Of a stretch of 64,000 nt of DNA, positions 15,301 to 28,150 are shown piece after piece. This DNA comes from Lethocerus indicus (lineage: Eukaryota > Arthropoda > Insecta > Hemiptera > Belostomatidae), in the NCBI GenBank assembly GCA_019843655.1, contig JACDQD010000007.1:10537600-10601599 (forward strand). The letters are read 5' to 3'. The notes beneath the pieces were generated by a model that ran no database searches, was not told the DNA's origin, and saw nothing but the letters and a program-made list of their open reading frames with translations. A program made the translations under genes and the position numbers. Within the stretch, counting starts at the first letter, position 1. Each line of letters starts with the position of its first letter.

Positions 15301-17580
15301 TTTTTGCTATAGTCGTTAGTAAATACCGACGTAATAATTAAGAATAATGTGATAGTGGATGACGCGATGATTCACCGGCATACGAAATGCTTATAATGAC
15401 ATTGACTCATGTCACAGTAATTGCAGTAGTGACTCAGGGTAACGCCAAATTATCTTACCTTATTAATCTATAAGGTATTTTGAAACTATTTCTATATTGT
15501 CAAATGACTTAGTTCTCAAAGTCAATGAATTAAGAATGAATGTATTCAGATGTAACGAGCATTTTCTGCAATAAGCATTTACGATGCTCTTTAATCGGTC
15601 TGTTTAATCTCATAAACTAGAAGCTACTAATATGTAAACTCTTCATTTCTTGACTTATTTTACACTAAACGTTTAAGCCCAATGGGCTTTTGCCCAAAAA
15701 TGGGCCTAATTTTGAAAATATCGCAAAAAATATTCAAAGTATCCAGCCATTATTTCCACTATTATCCAAACATTAATTCTGACCATTTTATTACTATTTT
15801 GTCAATGTACTCACGCCACTGTTTTTGTAGAATCGAAGAAGCTACATTTATTTATTTAGTTGGTTGACGGCCCGAGGTCCTGTGGGAGGAACTACACGCC
15901 GTGAATTTTACCGCCCGGGTTGAAATTATCCGAGCGCCGCTTTCCATCGCCATGATCCACTTTCGATATAAATATTTTTCAGCACCGATATATAATCCAG
16001 CGTCGTCGTATAATTAAAGGCCTGAAATCGAGACGACCGGTTTGGCGGTTATTGCCCGTTGGCACGGTAACAGAGCGGACGCGAAGACCGAGCTTCCCTT
16101 CTCCGAGCATAAATAAGCACCAGCATAAAACGATTCGAGACAGCGACTCGTGAGTTTAAATTTCGATGCCTGATAGAAGATGCCTGGGAATGCCATAGAA
16201 GTTGGCCTACGAGTTAGTTTAGTGGTTTAAATCCTCGCATCGACATGTCCAAACAGTGAGCCATGTCCAACCGGCGTTAGATTGAATGAGTCAAAAAAAG
16301 GTTTCAACGAATCGCAGACAACCCTATTTCAGGTTTTTTCTATCTGCTATATTCCAGAACACGACGAGTTTGATAATATTTTCAAAAGCAAACGAGTTCA
16401 AAACCGAAATACCCTATAGCACTCGGAGGCGTTTCGCATTTCGGGGTAGCCGTGAGATGATGAAAGAACCGGCCAAGGAAACAAATTTAAAGACTGATGA
16501 AGACATAAATTCACGCTAACACTAGAGGCCGAATCATGGGCATTAAAACTCGTCGAAAGTAGACAGCATCGCGGCGACTGGATATTTGGCCTTTTCGATC
16601 CCCAATTTTTCCTCGCGTTTCTCAACGCGCTTCTTGTTCGCTTCTAATCGGCACTTGCTAAATTTGAGATTCGCCGGCCGTTTTCCGGGCCAGGAGTTCT
16701 CTGAAACTGAACTTTCGTTGAGGTTCGAGTCTCAAGGGCTCGCCGTCGAGGCGAACCCGCAAAGCGTTCATTTACATATCGGACCGATCTCAGGCAGTCT
16801 AACGCGGACTCGACACGAAACACATATATTTGCTCCTCGTTTACTATTTACATTTAATATTTCAGTTCGCTCATGATTTTTAATAATTTAATTTGAATAA
16901 CAAGTTGGCCCCAACCCTGCAGTTTGCCTTGGTAAAAATTGGGGTTCTTCCGTGAAATGAAATGACCGGTTAACGGCCTCTTAAAGTCCGATTTTATCAT
17001 TGGGAAAAACACTGACGGGTTTAGGGATAAATTCCCCCTCGACGATAGCATTTATTTCACAAAATTTACTTTACACAATCTATTCTGGAATGGAAAAATT
17101 AGGTTGTTATCACTTGACTCGAAATAAATCAAATTTTTCTTTTTTTTGAGAATAATGTAAATGTTTTAACATAACGATCATGATTGTAACACTCACTCAA
17201 TATAATACTCATTGTTTTCCATACAATTATATAATACTTATATGACAGGAATTACGTCTGTTTAGTAAAATGATCCAGAACTGTTTCACCAAGTATCCCT
17301 AAGAGATATATGGAAACCACCGATTTGAGATTAAGAACTTATTATTTGTGGTCTCCATATGTCAGTTTAGCGCCCAAGGTGTTTTGGATACGAGGCCAAT
17401 CCTAAAACTAGAAGTAGAGCGATAAATCTCGGTGAAAAAATACCACCTATCGCATAAAACAGGTTCTCAATTACATAACCCTTTTTTACAGGAAAAAATA
17501 AAAAGCTAACCAAAGAGTTACATTTGGCAGCCGGGGGAGAGTGGGCAGTAGCGTGAAGGTTAGAGCTGCCGGGGAGATAT

Positions 17581-17582
<2 letters not shown>
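12379..17582. other. non-coding stretch, no gene recognised
   Basis: AT-rich sequence with CpG-containing patches at about 12.6-12.8, 14.7-15.1 and 16.4-16.8 kb. Open frames are below 125 codons, overlap on opposite strands and have no recognisable motif. Apart from the small palindrome cluster at 14.19-14.28 kb I see no structured repeat. Confidence 0.6.
14189..14205. repeat. short AT-rich palindrome
   Basis: AAATGTTT and AAACATTT flank a single G. It sits at the start of a 100-bp stretch (to about 14280) made of repeated TTTAATTG, AACAATT and GAAACATTT words, a local cluster of imperfect direct and inverted repeats. It is probably simple-sequence drift. Confidence 0.5.

Positions 17583-17628
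<46 letters not shown>
17583..17628. repeat. (AG)n microsatellite
   Basis: Twenty-three uninterrupted AG units. It is followed to about 17.88 kb by GA-rich and CpG-rich sequence with repeated GCGTGCGTGC. In insects, GA runs of this length can bind GAGA factor and often sit in promoters or silencing elements, but no transcript is evident here. Confidence 0.97.
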
Positions 17629-17632
<4 letters not shown>

Positions 17633-20600
17633 GAGAGTGCGAAGGCGAAAGAAAGACAGAATGAAAGAGTGGGGCGGGAGAACTCACACTTACACACGCA
17701 CACGGCGTCCAGTGAAAGTTCAATTTATTTCGCGGGCGTGCGTGCGCGACGAGCGTGCGTGCAGCGAGGCTTTCAGTGGAATGAAAGGGAGAAGGAAAGA
17801 GTGAGAGGAAATGGGAGGAGGGGAAGGGAAGAGCGAGAGAGAGATATAGGGAGGGGGAGATAGAGAGCGCTAGAGCGAGAGGGAGAACGATGCCAGCCAG
17901 CCCCCTCCCCCGCTAGTGGTACACTTTACATAAACCTCTCCTCCATTTCCGCCACCACCCATATCGCATTTCCGAAGGGGGCCGCTCCCACCACCCAATA
18001 TACTGCAATACGCTAAGCCAAACAACAAAATATACCCTCAACGTATAAATCCTGAAACGTTTCGCCCTTATTAATGAAACCCTGAAGAGCTCAAATCAAT
18101 TTATGATTAATTTTTTACTCTAATTCATCCCTCACTTCTATTTTAGCACTCAGGAATTAAGTCACTATCAAATATATATATAAACACCTGTCAAATACAT
18201 TACAGGAATATTTATATAGGAAAATATGGTCCCGATTGTGTGAACTCAAGAGACAAGTGTTGCCCCAAAGATTCCTGACGAGTACTGGCATAGTTTGTAC
18301 GTAGTTTGGTCCCCGCGTTACCGGCTAATGGTTCGGTTTTATTTCTAAACTTGTGAGGAGGGAATAGTTTTAGCGTACGCCCTGGAACGTCGAACGTACG
18401 GAACGCTCCGGCCGAGCCTTCGGTTGCGTGCGGACGACAGACATCTGGCCTGGAGATCGAGACTGGAAAACCTATGCGCAATGAACCGACACCGGACCTA
18501 AAGGTTAATTAATTAAAATCATTCGAAGGGGAGACCGTAAGTTATCCGATTTACCCTTACCGGAGTAAATGTCATGAGAATTCCTGTCGACGTTTATCGA
18601 GATAAACAGTGAAATGGTGACGGGCTCGAAAATATTTAGTCCAAGTACGGGTCTATAATTCGCTCACATTCTGATATATATATTTGGATATCATTATGTC
18701 CGATGTACTCATCGGAAGTCCCCATGACATGGCCTTTTCAAATGTAATCCCAGAAACAAAACTCAAATTTGAAGAGTCTTAAGCTTCACAAATATATTAA
18801 TTTACACTGATTTTTTCAGTATACTGGCAGTGGAGCCCGTTCTGTAATCATGTCATAACGAATTGCTATGCGCTCTTATGGGATTTCGGGAAATATTTCT
18901 AGCTTACCACCCAATATTCTAGGATTATTCTGGGTTAAACATGGAACTACCAACAAGCACCAGGTCTGATGGGGAATTTAAAGATACTGGCAATCGAACA
19001 CGCGTTCATCTGATTTTCGCAAAGTTGAAAGCGTTTGAAAAACCCGGGTTATTCGTACACCCAACGTTCAGACTTCCTTTAATTCTCACTAACAGCGGAA
19101 TTCAGGATCGCGTAAAGTTGTGGGAGGAACCTCCGTTGGCAAGGGTTGACTCCCTGCTTTTCCGGGATTTTTCCTTTGTTTGAAAACCACTTGAGAGGGC
19201 TCCATCGGAAGGGTTTAAAACCCACTTAAGGTGAATAAGTAGCGCATAATGTAATAGCGCGGAGTTCACTCAGTTCTGAACCTAGAGGTACAGCGTATCG
19301 CACTCTGATTGTACCGGTCTTTCTATTTGGATATCACCGTTTTTTCGAGAGGATCAAATACGGTGTTTTTTGAAAGCCCCCTACGAGGTAACGAGCCCCC
19401 GCGGTGATAGAGAAGGAGCGAATGAGCCGGCCGGAGAAGAGAGAGAGACAGAACCTATTTTGAAATTTGAACCACGCAACCGACTCTGGAGAAAGTCATG
19501 CCTTGAAATAATTTGCGCAACGGCACCGCTCGAAAAGGTCGGATATCTCCAGTCTTCGGGGCCCCGGCTCGTCGTTCGATTTATTTCCGAATGGTAAACT
19601 CGCCGATTTTCAACTCCACCCGATTTGGATGCGACGATTCTTTCTTGCGAGAAGATGAACAAGCGAATGAAATGGAAAAATGCTTTTGACTAGAAAGCCT
19701 TGCCCTCAGGAACCGTACTTCTCTTTACATAACATGGGAGACAGAAATAACTTTCGCTTATGAGGCGTTTTCATAGAATGTTCTTCGGGGAAGAATCTTT
19801 TTTAAAGTCAAGGGAACCTGAATATTTTCAGCAACTATATTTCAATATGCATTTTTCTCGGCAGTATTTTATTCGACGGTATCAGTTTCAGTATTAGTAC
19901 TTAGAAGGGGAACAAAACCTTTTTGTCTCACACTTGGATATAGACCTGCTTCGATATTCCGATAATAGGATTAGTAGGATTAAAGGAATAAGATATACAT
20001 ATTTATGAACTTTGAGTTATAATCAAATTTACACAGTACTGAAATTACTACACAAAAAGTACCGTTCATGTTGTCTATTTTAACAGTGGTATATGCAACT
20101 GTTTTACTAATCCCCTTTAAAGTGAAATATTCAAAAGATCGTATCAATTGAATGTCACAATACCAATCTAGGCTAGGAGGGCCTTCCATGACAGGTGAAG
20201 TCCGGAATAAATTTTCGTCATTTAGGAACGAATTTGCAAAACCCGGATCTGGCACAAATCCTACTGGCTAGTTAACCTGTCAACTTGTCGAGCGAAAAAG
20301 TTCAAAAGGGAATTTAAACGGATTTTGTTAATAAATATTTCTTGCGAAAGTTTATAACTCCTTTCACTGAAACTGGCCCTGGTTTCAGTCTGAAATTTAA
20401 GTCGTCGGAGGTTTACAGAAAGACAAATCTGTATTAGACAGGGAATAAAGTGAATAATTGGTCCTACGAAATATGAGCAAAAATACCGGTGCAATTTTTG
20501 CAAAAAAACCACCGCTATATTCACTGAACTATATTTCAATTACTTCAAACATTTGTAACGGTAATTGGCTCATGGATCGAGTTTGCTGTTCTTTGTTTCT

Positions 20601-23600
20601 TAGCTCAATTTTTATCGAAGGTCGTACCTATTAGATTTTACTGCCAAATATTCTAAAGTGGAGATACTTAGGCGGTTCAGAACATAATTCCATTATTTCA
20701 CGTACACCAAAACCATAACCTAGGCGTAGGATATCCGTCAGACGTTCACACATAACTGATTTGCCCGTGGTATCATCGAAGTCCTGTCGTGAATATGATA
20801 TAAATCTACTTTTATTTGAATAAATATGGTGACTAATTACTCTCGAAAAAGAACCTACTACGAATCCTGGCTACGAAATTAAATTTTCTTGTAGGAATTA
20901 AACTTTTGATGTAGGAGGTATATATTTCGTTTTCCCGTTCAAAGAATCTATTTACTACTATTGAAAAACGAATAAATAATTAGACTATTAACAGATTAAA
21001 CAGAATAATTCTGATTTGTGGTCTCAGAAGATCATTGGAGGCGTTTAATACTCCAAAGTGTGTTCGCAAGAAGTGAATTGGGATGAAAAATTTTGGTATG
21101 ATTTTGAGAGGCATGTGCCCGGGAGGAGTGGGCCTCCTCCTCCTCCTCCTCCTCTTCCTCCCCGCCTCCGGCCCCCTCTACCCGCGGAACGGCCTAGTTT
21201 CACAAGAGGAGCAAAAGCGACAGTTCGTGTCGTGCCGCAACTTGCCATGCGGAATAACAATTTGGGTTGGGCAATTGATTTTTTTTTACTTTTTCTTTTT
21301 TTTCATTGACTGAAGCAACAGAAAAAATGTGTGTGGATATCCGACAAGAAGAGTTCTCTTTTTTATGCCGGTATGCTCTTGTCTTGGACTCGAACTCTTC
21401 TCTTTGGATTCGATGTCAATAAGGCCGTATATAATATGCTTGGATAATAATAATCATTTATTTTAATAAATTAAATATAAACGTTAAACTATTTTCACTT
21501 AATTTCCACTATTTCCACTCACTTTTTTGAGACTATGTGAGTGTATAAGCATATATCACCAACTAGGTTATAGTTTAGTAATAGCGGAACGAAGAAAACC
21601 GGTATACATATGTAGTTTCTGTAATTTGAAGATATTATATCAGTAATTGTAATTACTACAATATTATGTTCACTGCTGTTGAAGGTGAAAGTTAGTCCAG
21701 GACGAAAACCGCCTTGATAAAATTATTTTGAGCCCTAGTGAATCTAAAGGAATTTGAATTTGTTTTAAATACGGGTCTGTATCATAAAGCATCCGCTTAT
21801 CAGGAATAATTGGTTTTTCGTTTTTAAGATTGATTCCTTGTGCAGCGAGCTGAGGCATACTACTACCAGGGGCTAAAATGGAAAGCGTTGTAAATTTAGT
21901 TTCTGAGAGGAAATAGGTGACACTTGCTACTGTGTTTCTAGAAGGGCCAGATATGGAATTGATACAACAATTTGGTTTCTTCGGCTAAAGCAAGGGCCCC
22001 CACAGCGAATTAATAACTCGAAATTCTTTCTCCCTCCGTCTTCGGCTTACGAAAGCGTCAACGCGGCAACAGTTATTTATGCGAGGAACCATTCGAGGGG
22101 TAAACAAAACAAATTACAGATTAAAGCAGGAATAGCCGAATCCTCCAATCGCATTACAGACTGAATAATTTTGCAGAAAGACAAACGATACTGCATGTAA
22201 ATTCGGTTTTGCTGCTATCTGGGTCGAACATGCCGAGTCGTACATGTGATTCGTGGCTGTGTCCCGTGTGTAATCGATCCCGCGGTGTCGTTTACACTTT
22301 CGTGTCGCTGGAAGGAAGTGAGGTACCTCCCCGCAGAGGTTACAGCCCGAAGGGGGATAAATGCTGCCAATATGGGATTCTCGGGACAGACGACGCGTAC
22401 GCTGTACACACGGAGGCGAGGACGCCGTTGCGAAACGGCTGGAATTGAATACAGGGACGCTGAGAAAGTATAAATTCGATGAAACGTCAAAAATCCTTGC
22501 GAATATGCGAGTGCCGCACGCTAAGCGGTAAGCAAATCCCTCGTACTGACTACTACTTATTAGTCACGTAATAACAATCATTTTTCCGTTTTGGGTACAG
22601 ATCGTCTAGTTCGATCACAGTGTTTCCGTCAGTTGGTTATTTTGTAACAGTGCAGACTATTTGGAAGTAAATTACTACTAAATATTAATAATTAATTTTT
22701 CGCTAGTCTCTGAGTTGGGAAAACGTATGATTGAGGTTGAGAATTTTCTGAGGTCGGACTTGGGAATTCTGTGGAAGTAATTCCATATAAAAGCAATGCG
22801 TCCAGTTACGACAGGAAACGTGTGGGCCTAATTGGAAATAAGGAAATATCCAGGTTTTGAGAAAGCGTCGGATTATGAGTTGAAAAAAAAATCCGACGGT
22901 AATGTCGGAGGAAACAAATTTACAGAATGGGATCGAATTATACGAATGCCTTTGGTGTACACCGTGACATAACAACAATATATGTAACACTGAAAGTTAC
23001 TTTCACCGCATTATCGAGGCCCCCCTGGGCGCTCCGGCCACCGGCCTCCTTATTTGTCCCAACCGCCGCCATTTCCCAATTAATTAAAACAGCTCGTCGG
23101 CTCAATGAACCGATCGCATTCGGGTTGCTGAAAATCGGAACCTTTATTAATCTTGTCTTGTCGCTTGTTATTGGGTATTATTACTCGTACAACTCATCCA
23201 GCTAATTGAGTACAGTTGGAAAACGTAGAACTTCAAATGTTCTCACCGGCATTAGGCCTGGGCAAGACCCTTCTTTCAGGGACTGCTAACGTTTAAGGTT
23301 TTTTAAGGAGTTTTGCTCAGTGTTATAGGTAATTTGACCTAGGGCCAATTCACCAGTAGGAAGATTACCAGGTAACGGAGGACACTATATAATAACGCGA
23401 CGCAGTTGTAAAGTCAGTCCGGTCTTAGACCGGCAATTACGTTCATCGCGAGAATGTTTCTTAAACGCAAAATATTAATATCGTAAATAGGTGATTCGAT
23501 TCAGATAAACACTGAAGTTGTGCCGCGTATTTCTTCATGAGTTACCGCTACGAGTTAATGGAGTTCGGTCGAAATTTGTGAAGCATAATTTTCGAGTGTG

Positions 23601-25689
23601 AAACGGAAAAAAGGAATGCGATCGACGCCTTTGTTTAAAAGATATATGGTACGACCGCCGATGGGGTTGGAGGAGGTAGGCGTTAGACGGTGAATAATAG
23701 AGCAGTGTTGGCCCCTTCTGGGTGGAACGGCGTATAGGAACAAAAAATATATGAATAGTTTATTCGAACGTTCGTACGCCCTTTTAATACGAACATAGGA
23801 CGGTCTATATATTCAGTACCATATCAATAATCATTGAAGAATGGAAAATGTAAATCGAGTTCGTTAGTAAATATATTTGATCTTTGAATTAAGTCCCCTA
23901 AATCGGGTTTTCAAATGGAAACTTAACACTCAAGTTCATTGTTACGAACAAAACAAACCTATAAAAATTGCAGGATTCGATGTTGGGCGGATCGATCGGT
24001 GGAATTTGATTTGTGGTCAGAGACAGAGGTACAAGTCACAGGAAATGGACGAATCGTGTTTACTATTTACCGGATGGACGAAGTCCATTGCAACTGGGGT
24101 GGGCGACCGACCCTCCAGGCTGGAGTGAATTGTACCCGATAATTTTGGTTCCAGTATAGCTAGGCAGTGCATTAAGACATACAATAATTTTTAAAGAGCT
24201 ATTTAATAACATCAAATGGGGTTAAAAATGAGTTTTGAGGAGTACTGACCATAAATTTGATCCAAAATTTCAATTTTATTCGAATATTAGAACAACCCAA
24301 TGACACGTTTAAACGTGCAGTGATGCTTGGTAACTAATTTGCGAAGAATGTAACCATCCGCTCTTCTTGTTTCCATGATTTTAGATTTTTCTAAACTTCT
24401 GAATACTGAATTATTCTGTGCCTCTTTTTATTATACATTTCGAGGTCCCAGTCGCAAAAACATTCGCCCAAGCAGATACTTAAAGGACTACGACATCACT
24501 CGCAGTCCTTGAACCACGCTGCAGACAATTTCGGCAAATCCAATGCCTCAATAAGATGTTGAAATCGAAATAATATATTAGAAAAAGTGTTATTAAAAAA
24601 AACATTTAATTTATTTTTTATTTATAGTTTTTGAATATGAAAAAAATTGTTTTCAATTCTACAAGAAAACCAAGATTTGCTAAAATAGTATGTAGTTGAT
24701 GGGGCGTGGAATATCTAAAAGTTACCTAATTAATTAGCAAATTAGCTGATGAATATTTTTAGTAAAACCGTATAATATAAGTACGTATAAAATGTGCAAC
24801 CATATAAATAAATCGGTGAAATATATTACTAAGAATGCATTTTTACTGTTTTAAATTGAAACAATTAGAACAGTTTAATATCTGGACCAAATAAAAAAAT
24901 ATATAGCAGTAGAACAATGTGAAAAACGAATATTCTATTAGATATTTCGGCAGAAGGACACTATAACGCGACAACTTGGAAATATACAAGTTTCGATTGT
25001 GTAAAGTTTGGACTTTATGTAAGTAAATAATTCAAGGTTGTTTTTAAAATCAAGAAATAATATTTTTAACCTTGCCGGTCTACCGAGATGCGTGGAATAA
25101 ATAAGAAATTAATTTTTATCAAATCCTAATTACTAGCTTCATAGAAATGTATGGCGTTTTCGCGCTACAATTGCGGCAGATCGGAGTTTACGTAACCGAA
25201 TGACTGAAAGCAGTAATGAGCGGCGCAAACACATCGTGATTCCCTCTTTTCAGGCTGAAAACCTTGGACTGTTTTAAGTGTTATTTTAATAGCTGTTTAC
25301 ACCATTACACCAATGGTGCCTTTCATTTCCCTTTCTCCTTGAAGGACAGTCGGCCCGATAGAAATGAGGAGCTGGCTCCCTGGAAAATTATATAACGCTT
25401 CTCGAATTTCGCTCGGGTCTCCCGGCCCTCGAACCACGCTTGGTGTACCCGAGATTCCACTGCTTTGGCCCGGCAGCGGTGGACGAAAACATGTACATTT
25501 AAATTCTCCAACAAATTGGAAATTCTGATTCCCGTTCAGAAACAACAAAATTCCCGGCAGTTTTCTAACAAATATTTGCTCCGGCAAGGAACCGAGACTG
25601 AGCACTACCTGCCGTCATAATCCTGTACTATCGCCACAAAGAAGCTATAACCTTCTTCCACCAGTTGTTTCTAGTTTAAAAATACAGGA
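17629..25689. other. non-coding stretch, no gene recognised
   Basis: The first 250 bases continue the GA-rich, CpG-rich flank of the AG microsatellite. A GC-rich patch at 22.2-22.5 kb is open in several frames on both strands and is followed by a donor-like AGCG|GTAAGC at 22529; the frames carry no recognisable domain, though one has a C-x2-C pair (LCPVCNR). Nothing else coding was seen. Confidence 0.55.
21133..21160. repeat. (CTC)n trinucleotide repeat
   Basis: Eight or so CTC/TCC units, slightly interrupted, within a short GC-rich segment (21.11-21.2 kb). Proline-rich, leucine-rich and glycine-rich frames cross it, but these reflect the repeat and show no recognisable domain. Confidence 0.85.
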
Positions 25690-26677
25690 ATAACTGAGTA
25701 TTTGAGTTGTTTCAACTTAAAACCGAGAGGGAAATTAATATATTATATCTATAAATTGGTTATATAGCTTAATCGTTCTAAAATATGAGACCTTATTTTC
25801 GATAATATGAAATATACCTACAACAATACTTTCTTTATTTCAATAATCATTATAATAATAATATATGCTAATGAATATACATCACTTCTAATAAAAACAT
25901 ACTAGATTATAGTATGAATGAATAGTGTACCTCACCATATCCTTCTATTCAATCAAACATAAATAATTCCAGCAAAAATATATCAAAGCTATCTACTTAG
26001 TAATCACTAATAATCATATTATAATTTACTGAAAACAATACCAAATATTAAAATTACACTGTAGTTTTTACTCCATGTAGTTCTTTATCTATCAGACTTC
26101 CTCACATATGCATTAATTCAAAGTAAGACAATGAAACCAAATGTGTGTAATACTGAATGTAGAATTTAGTTTTTACTCCCTGTTCTAATAATGGCTCTAA
26201 AAATATAATTGTCTTCTCTTTACTTAATAAAGTGTGAAAAATGATTGCTTCTCATGCAAGTGTAGTTATTAATTTGAAGAGAATAGTTTAGATTTGATAT
26301 TCGTATAGGTTATGTATTGAAGGTGCCATTAGCAGTATTAATATAAGCCGTTATAGATTCCTATTATTGATTCATGCATTGTGATAATACTGCTTACTAT
26401 TTACACAAACTTTTGGTAATAAAATGAGATACAATAACATGATATTCATAAAACTCATATTTCTACAATCTTATCCAATAGAGGAGCACTTACTTTTAGT
26501 GTTTAAGTTGATGATTTTCTTAACTTCTGATTCACTGACACAATTCACTAACCGAAATCATTATGATGATATCAATTCGTCAACGTAAACTTAACTAAAA
26601 GTAAAAGAATAGTCCGTTTAAACATTCAACTGAAATTTTTTCACAAGAAACCGATACCGACTACAGGCGTGACCACT

Positions 26678-26692
26678 GCGCACTCTAGCGGC
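26678..26692 (-). promoter_or_regulatory. CTCF-like motif
   Basis: On the minus strand the sequence is GCCGCTAGAGTGCGC, close to the conserved CTCF core CCNCNAGRKGGCGC, with one difference (T for G). CTCF is conserved in insects and acts in chromatin insulation. The motif stands out because the surrounding 2 kb is AT-rich with few CpGs. A single motif match is weak evidence. Confidence 0.3.
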
Positions 26693-27154
26693 AAAGTTAG
26701 TAGTGTTCCACCGTTGTGTGTTTACGTTGTGTTTTGGGTCCTTTTCATACTTTTCCGGTAATATACTTTTGAATTTACATTAGTTTTAGTTATTTTTCGT
26801 CACAAACGTTTATTGTTCAATTCACCCAAAATTAATAAAACATTCGATGTTCAGTAAACTGTCTGCACAATTTTGTAATTGTTTCTTTTATGGTACCTAA
26901 CCTTTATTAGTAAAACTAGTTATGTTTGCTCTGTACAATCCAAACATTTCCGAAGTATGTTTCATAATAGTGAGATATACACTGAAATATGTTCTTGTTA
27001 ATGCATTATACTGTGCATAAAAAGAATTGATTTCTTCAAATTTAAGATCATTTGTAAAACTCTATCTTATATCACTTCATTATTTTTGCCTGCATGGAAG
27101 ATTGTATTTAAGGCTCTAGCAATTTGATTAAATATTATGTTATTTCTTTTTTAG

Positions 27155-27265
27155 GTTTGATAGTGCCTTTTGTGAGTTACATTTCCATCCTGAAATTAAT
27201 TCATTCCAGTTCCAGAGTTCCAGATTTTGGTTTTACTGGACACTTTGTATCTCTTGCATTGGAAG
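27155..27265 (+). CDS. weak candidate internal exon in the AT-rich block
   Basis: A pyrimidine-rich acceptor (TTATTTCTTTTTTAG) precedes 111 nt that end in the strong donor context GGAAG|GTAAGG. Two of three frames are open. One gives FDSAFCELHFHPEINSF, where CELHF resembles the C-x2-H-F end of a THAP zinc finger; the other gives LIVPFVSYISILKLIHSSSR, which I do not recognise. No partner exon with the first THAP cysteine pair was found: upstream, near 26.85 kb, a short frame with CNC has the wrong spacing. It may be an exon of a separate gene in this block or chance. Confidence 0.2.
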
Positions 27266-28150
27266 GTAAGGAAATAATTAATATACAATTATAGGACTAA
27301 GTGTTAACATTATGATAATGACTATCATTGATTTACTTGATTATATTATTTCCAATAAGTTATCAGATAGATTTACATTAAATTAATCATGTCTGATGTA
27401 CCCATGTTGCCCATCATTTTCCAAGCTCATATTCAGGCTCTCAACACACTACATTCTGGTGTGCACAAACCCAAATACACACTTAAAAATTAAAATACTT
27501 CCTTATTCGTAGTGAGAGATATGTTTATTATGTCAACAAAATATAACTAATATATTATTATAATTATATTATTATCAAACTAACATTAAATGATAACAAT
27601 CGCATTACCACTAACAGAAAATTCATATTTTCTTGCTTATAGTAAATTAAAAACAAAGGAAGAGTTTATTTATTTATTTATGTTGTCAATTTTACACAAT
27701 TTACAAATTACAAATTTTACAATTTATTTATATTGTATTATACTATAAATCCCTTGGAAAAAATAATTACATTCTACTTGTCAACATTTTTTGATTACTA
27801 CAACATTATTATGAATTTATTTCATTATTATTTTGTACATTTTACTTATTTTTATAATGGTTAAAAATAAACCATAATCTTAGTTTTTTGTGTTAGTTTT
27901 ATAATGGTTGTCTTCTTTTTTAAGATCACAATAGTAATAATACTTGGATTTTCCACAATATGATGATAGATCATTTAGCTCTTCTACAATAGATACAATT
28001 AATCTCATATACCTGATTGTACTTTTCTCCTCCTATTTAATCTACAATTTTTTAATACAATCTTAATTCTTGATTTCGTACTTTTGAATAAAAGATGATT
28101 TTACAGTGTGTTAAAACATATTCAATTTAATGGATGCGTCACTCCAAAAG

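Larger units (their letters stand above)
25690..28150. other. AT-rich, CpG-poor block of distinct composition
   Basis: Over about 2.45 kb the sequence is clearly more AT-rich and poorer in CpG than either flank. It has long T and A runs and little of the mixed GC texture seen elsewhere. Near its centre, at 26.64-26.75 kb, is a short GC-normal stretch with a CTCF-like motif. I found no terminal inverted repeats, no target-site duplication and no long open frame. An old insertion, a scaffold or matrix attachment type segment, or a methylated and therefore CpG-depleted transcribed region are all possible. Confidence 0.4.

Noticed and set aside
17367..17723. A 118-codon minus-strand frame rich in Ser and Leu
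   Set aside because: The Ser-Leu run is the translation of the (AG)n microsatellite and its flanks have no recognisable domain.
22209..22490. GC-rich segment with frames on both strands, one containing LCPVCNR
   Set aside because: The C-x2-C pair is not followed by the remaining ligands of a RING or other zinc finger, and the opposite strand is equally open.
26847..26900. Short frame MFSKLSAQFCNCFFYGT as the first half of a THAP finger
   Set aside because: The cysteine spacing is C-x1-C rather than C-x2-4-C and a stop follows at once unless a weak donor is used.
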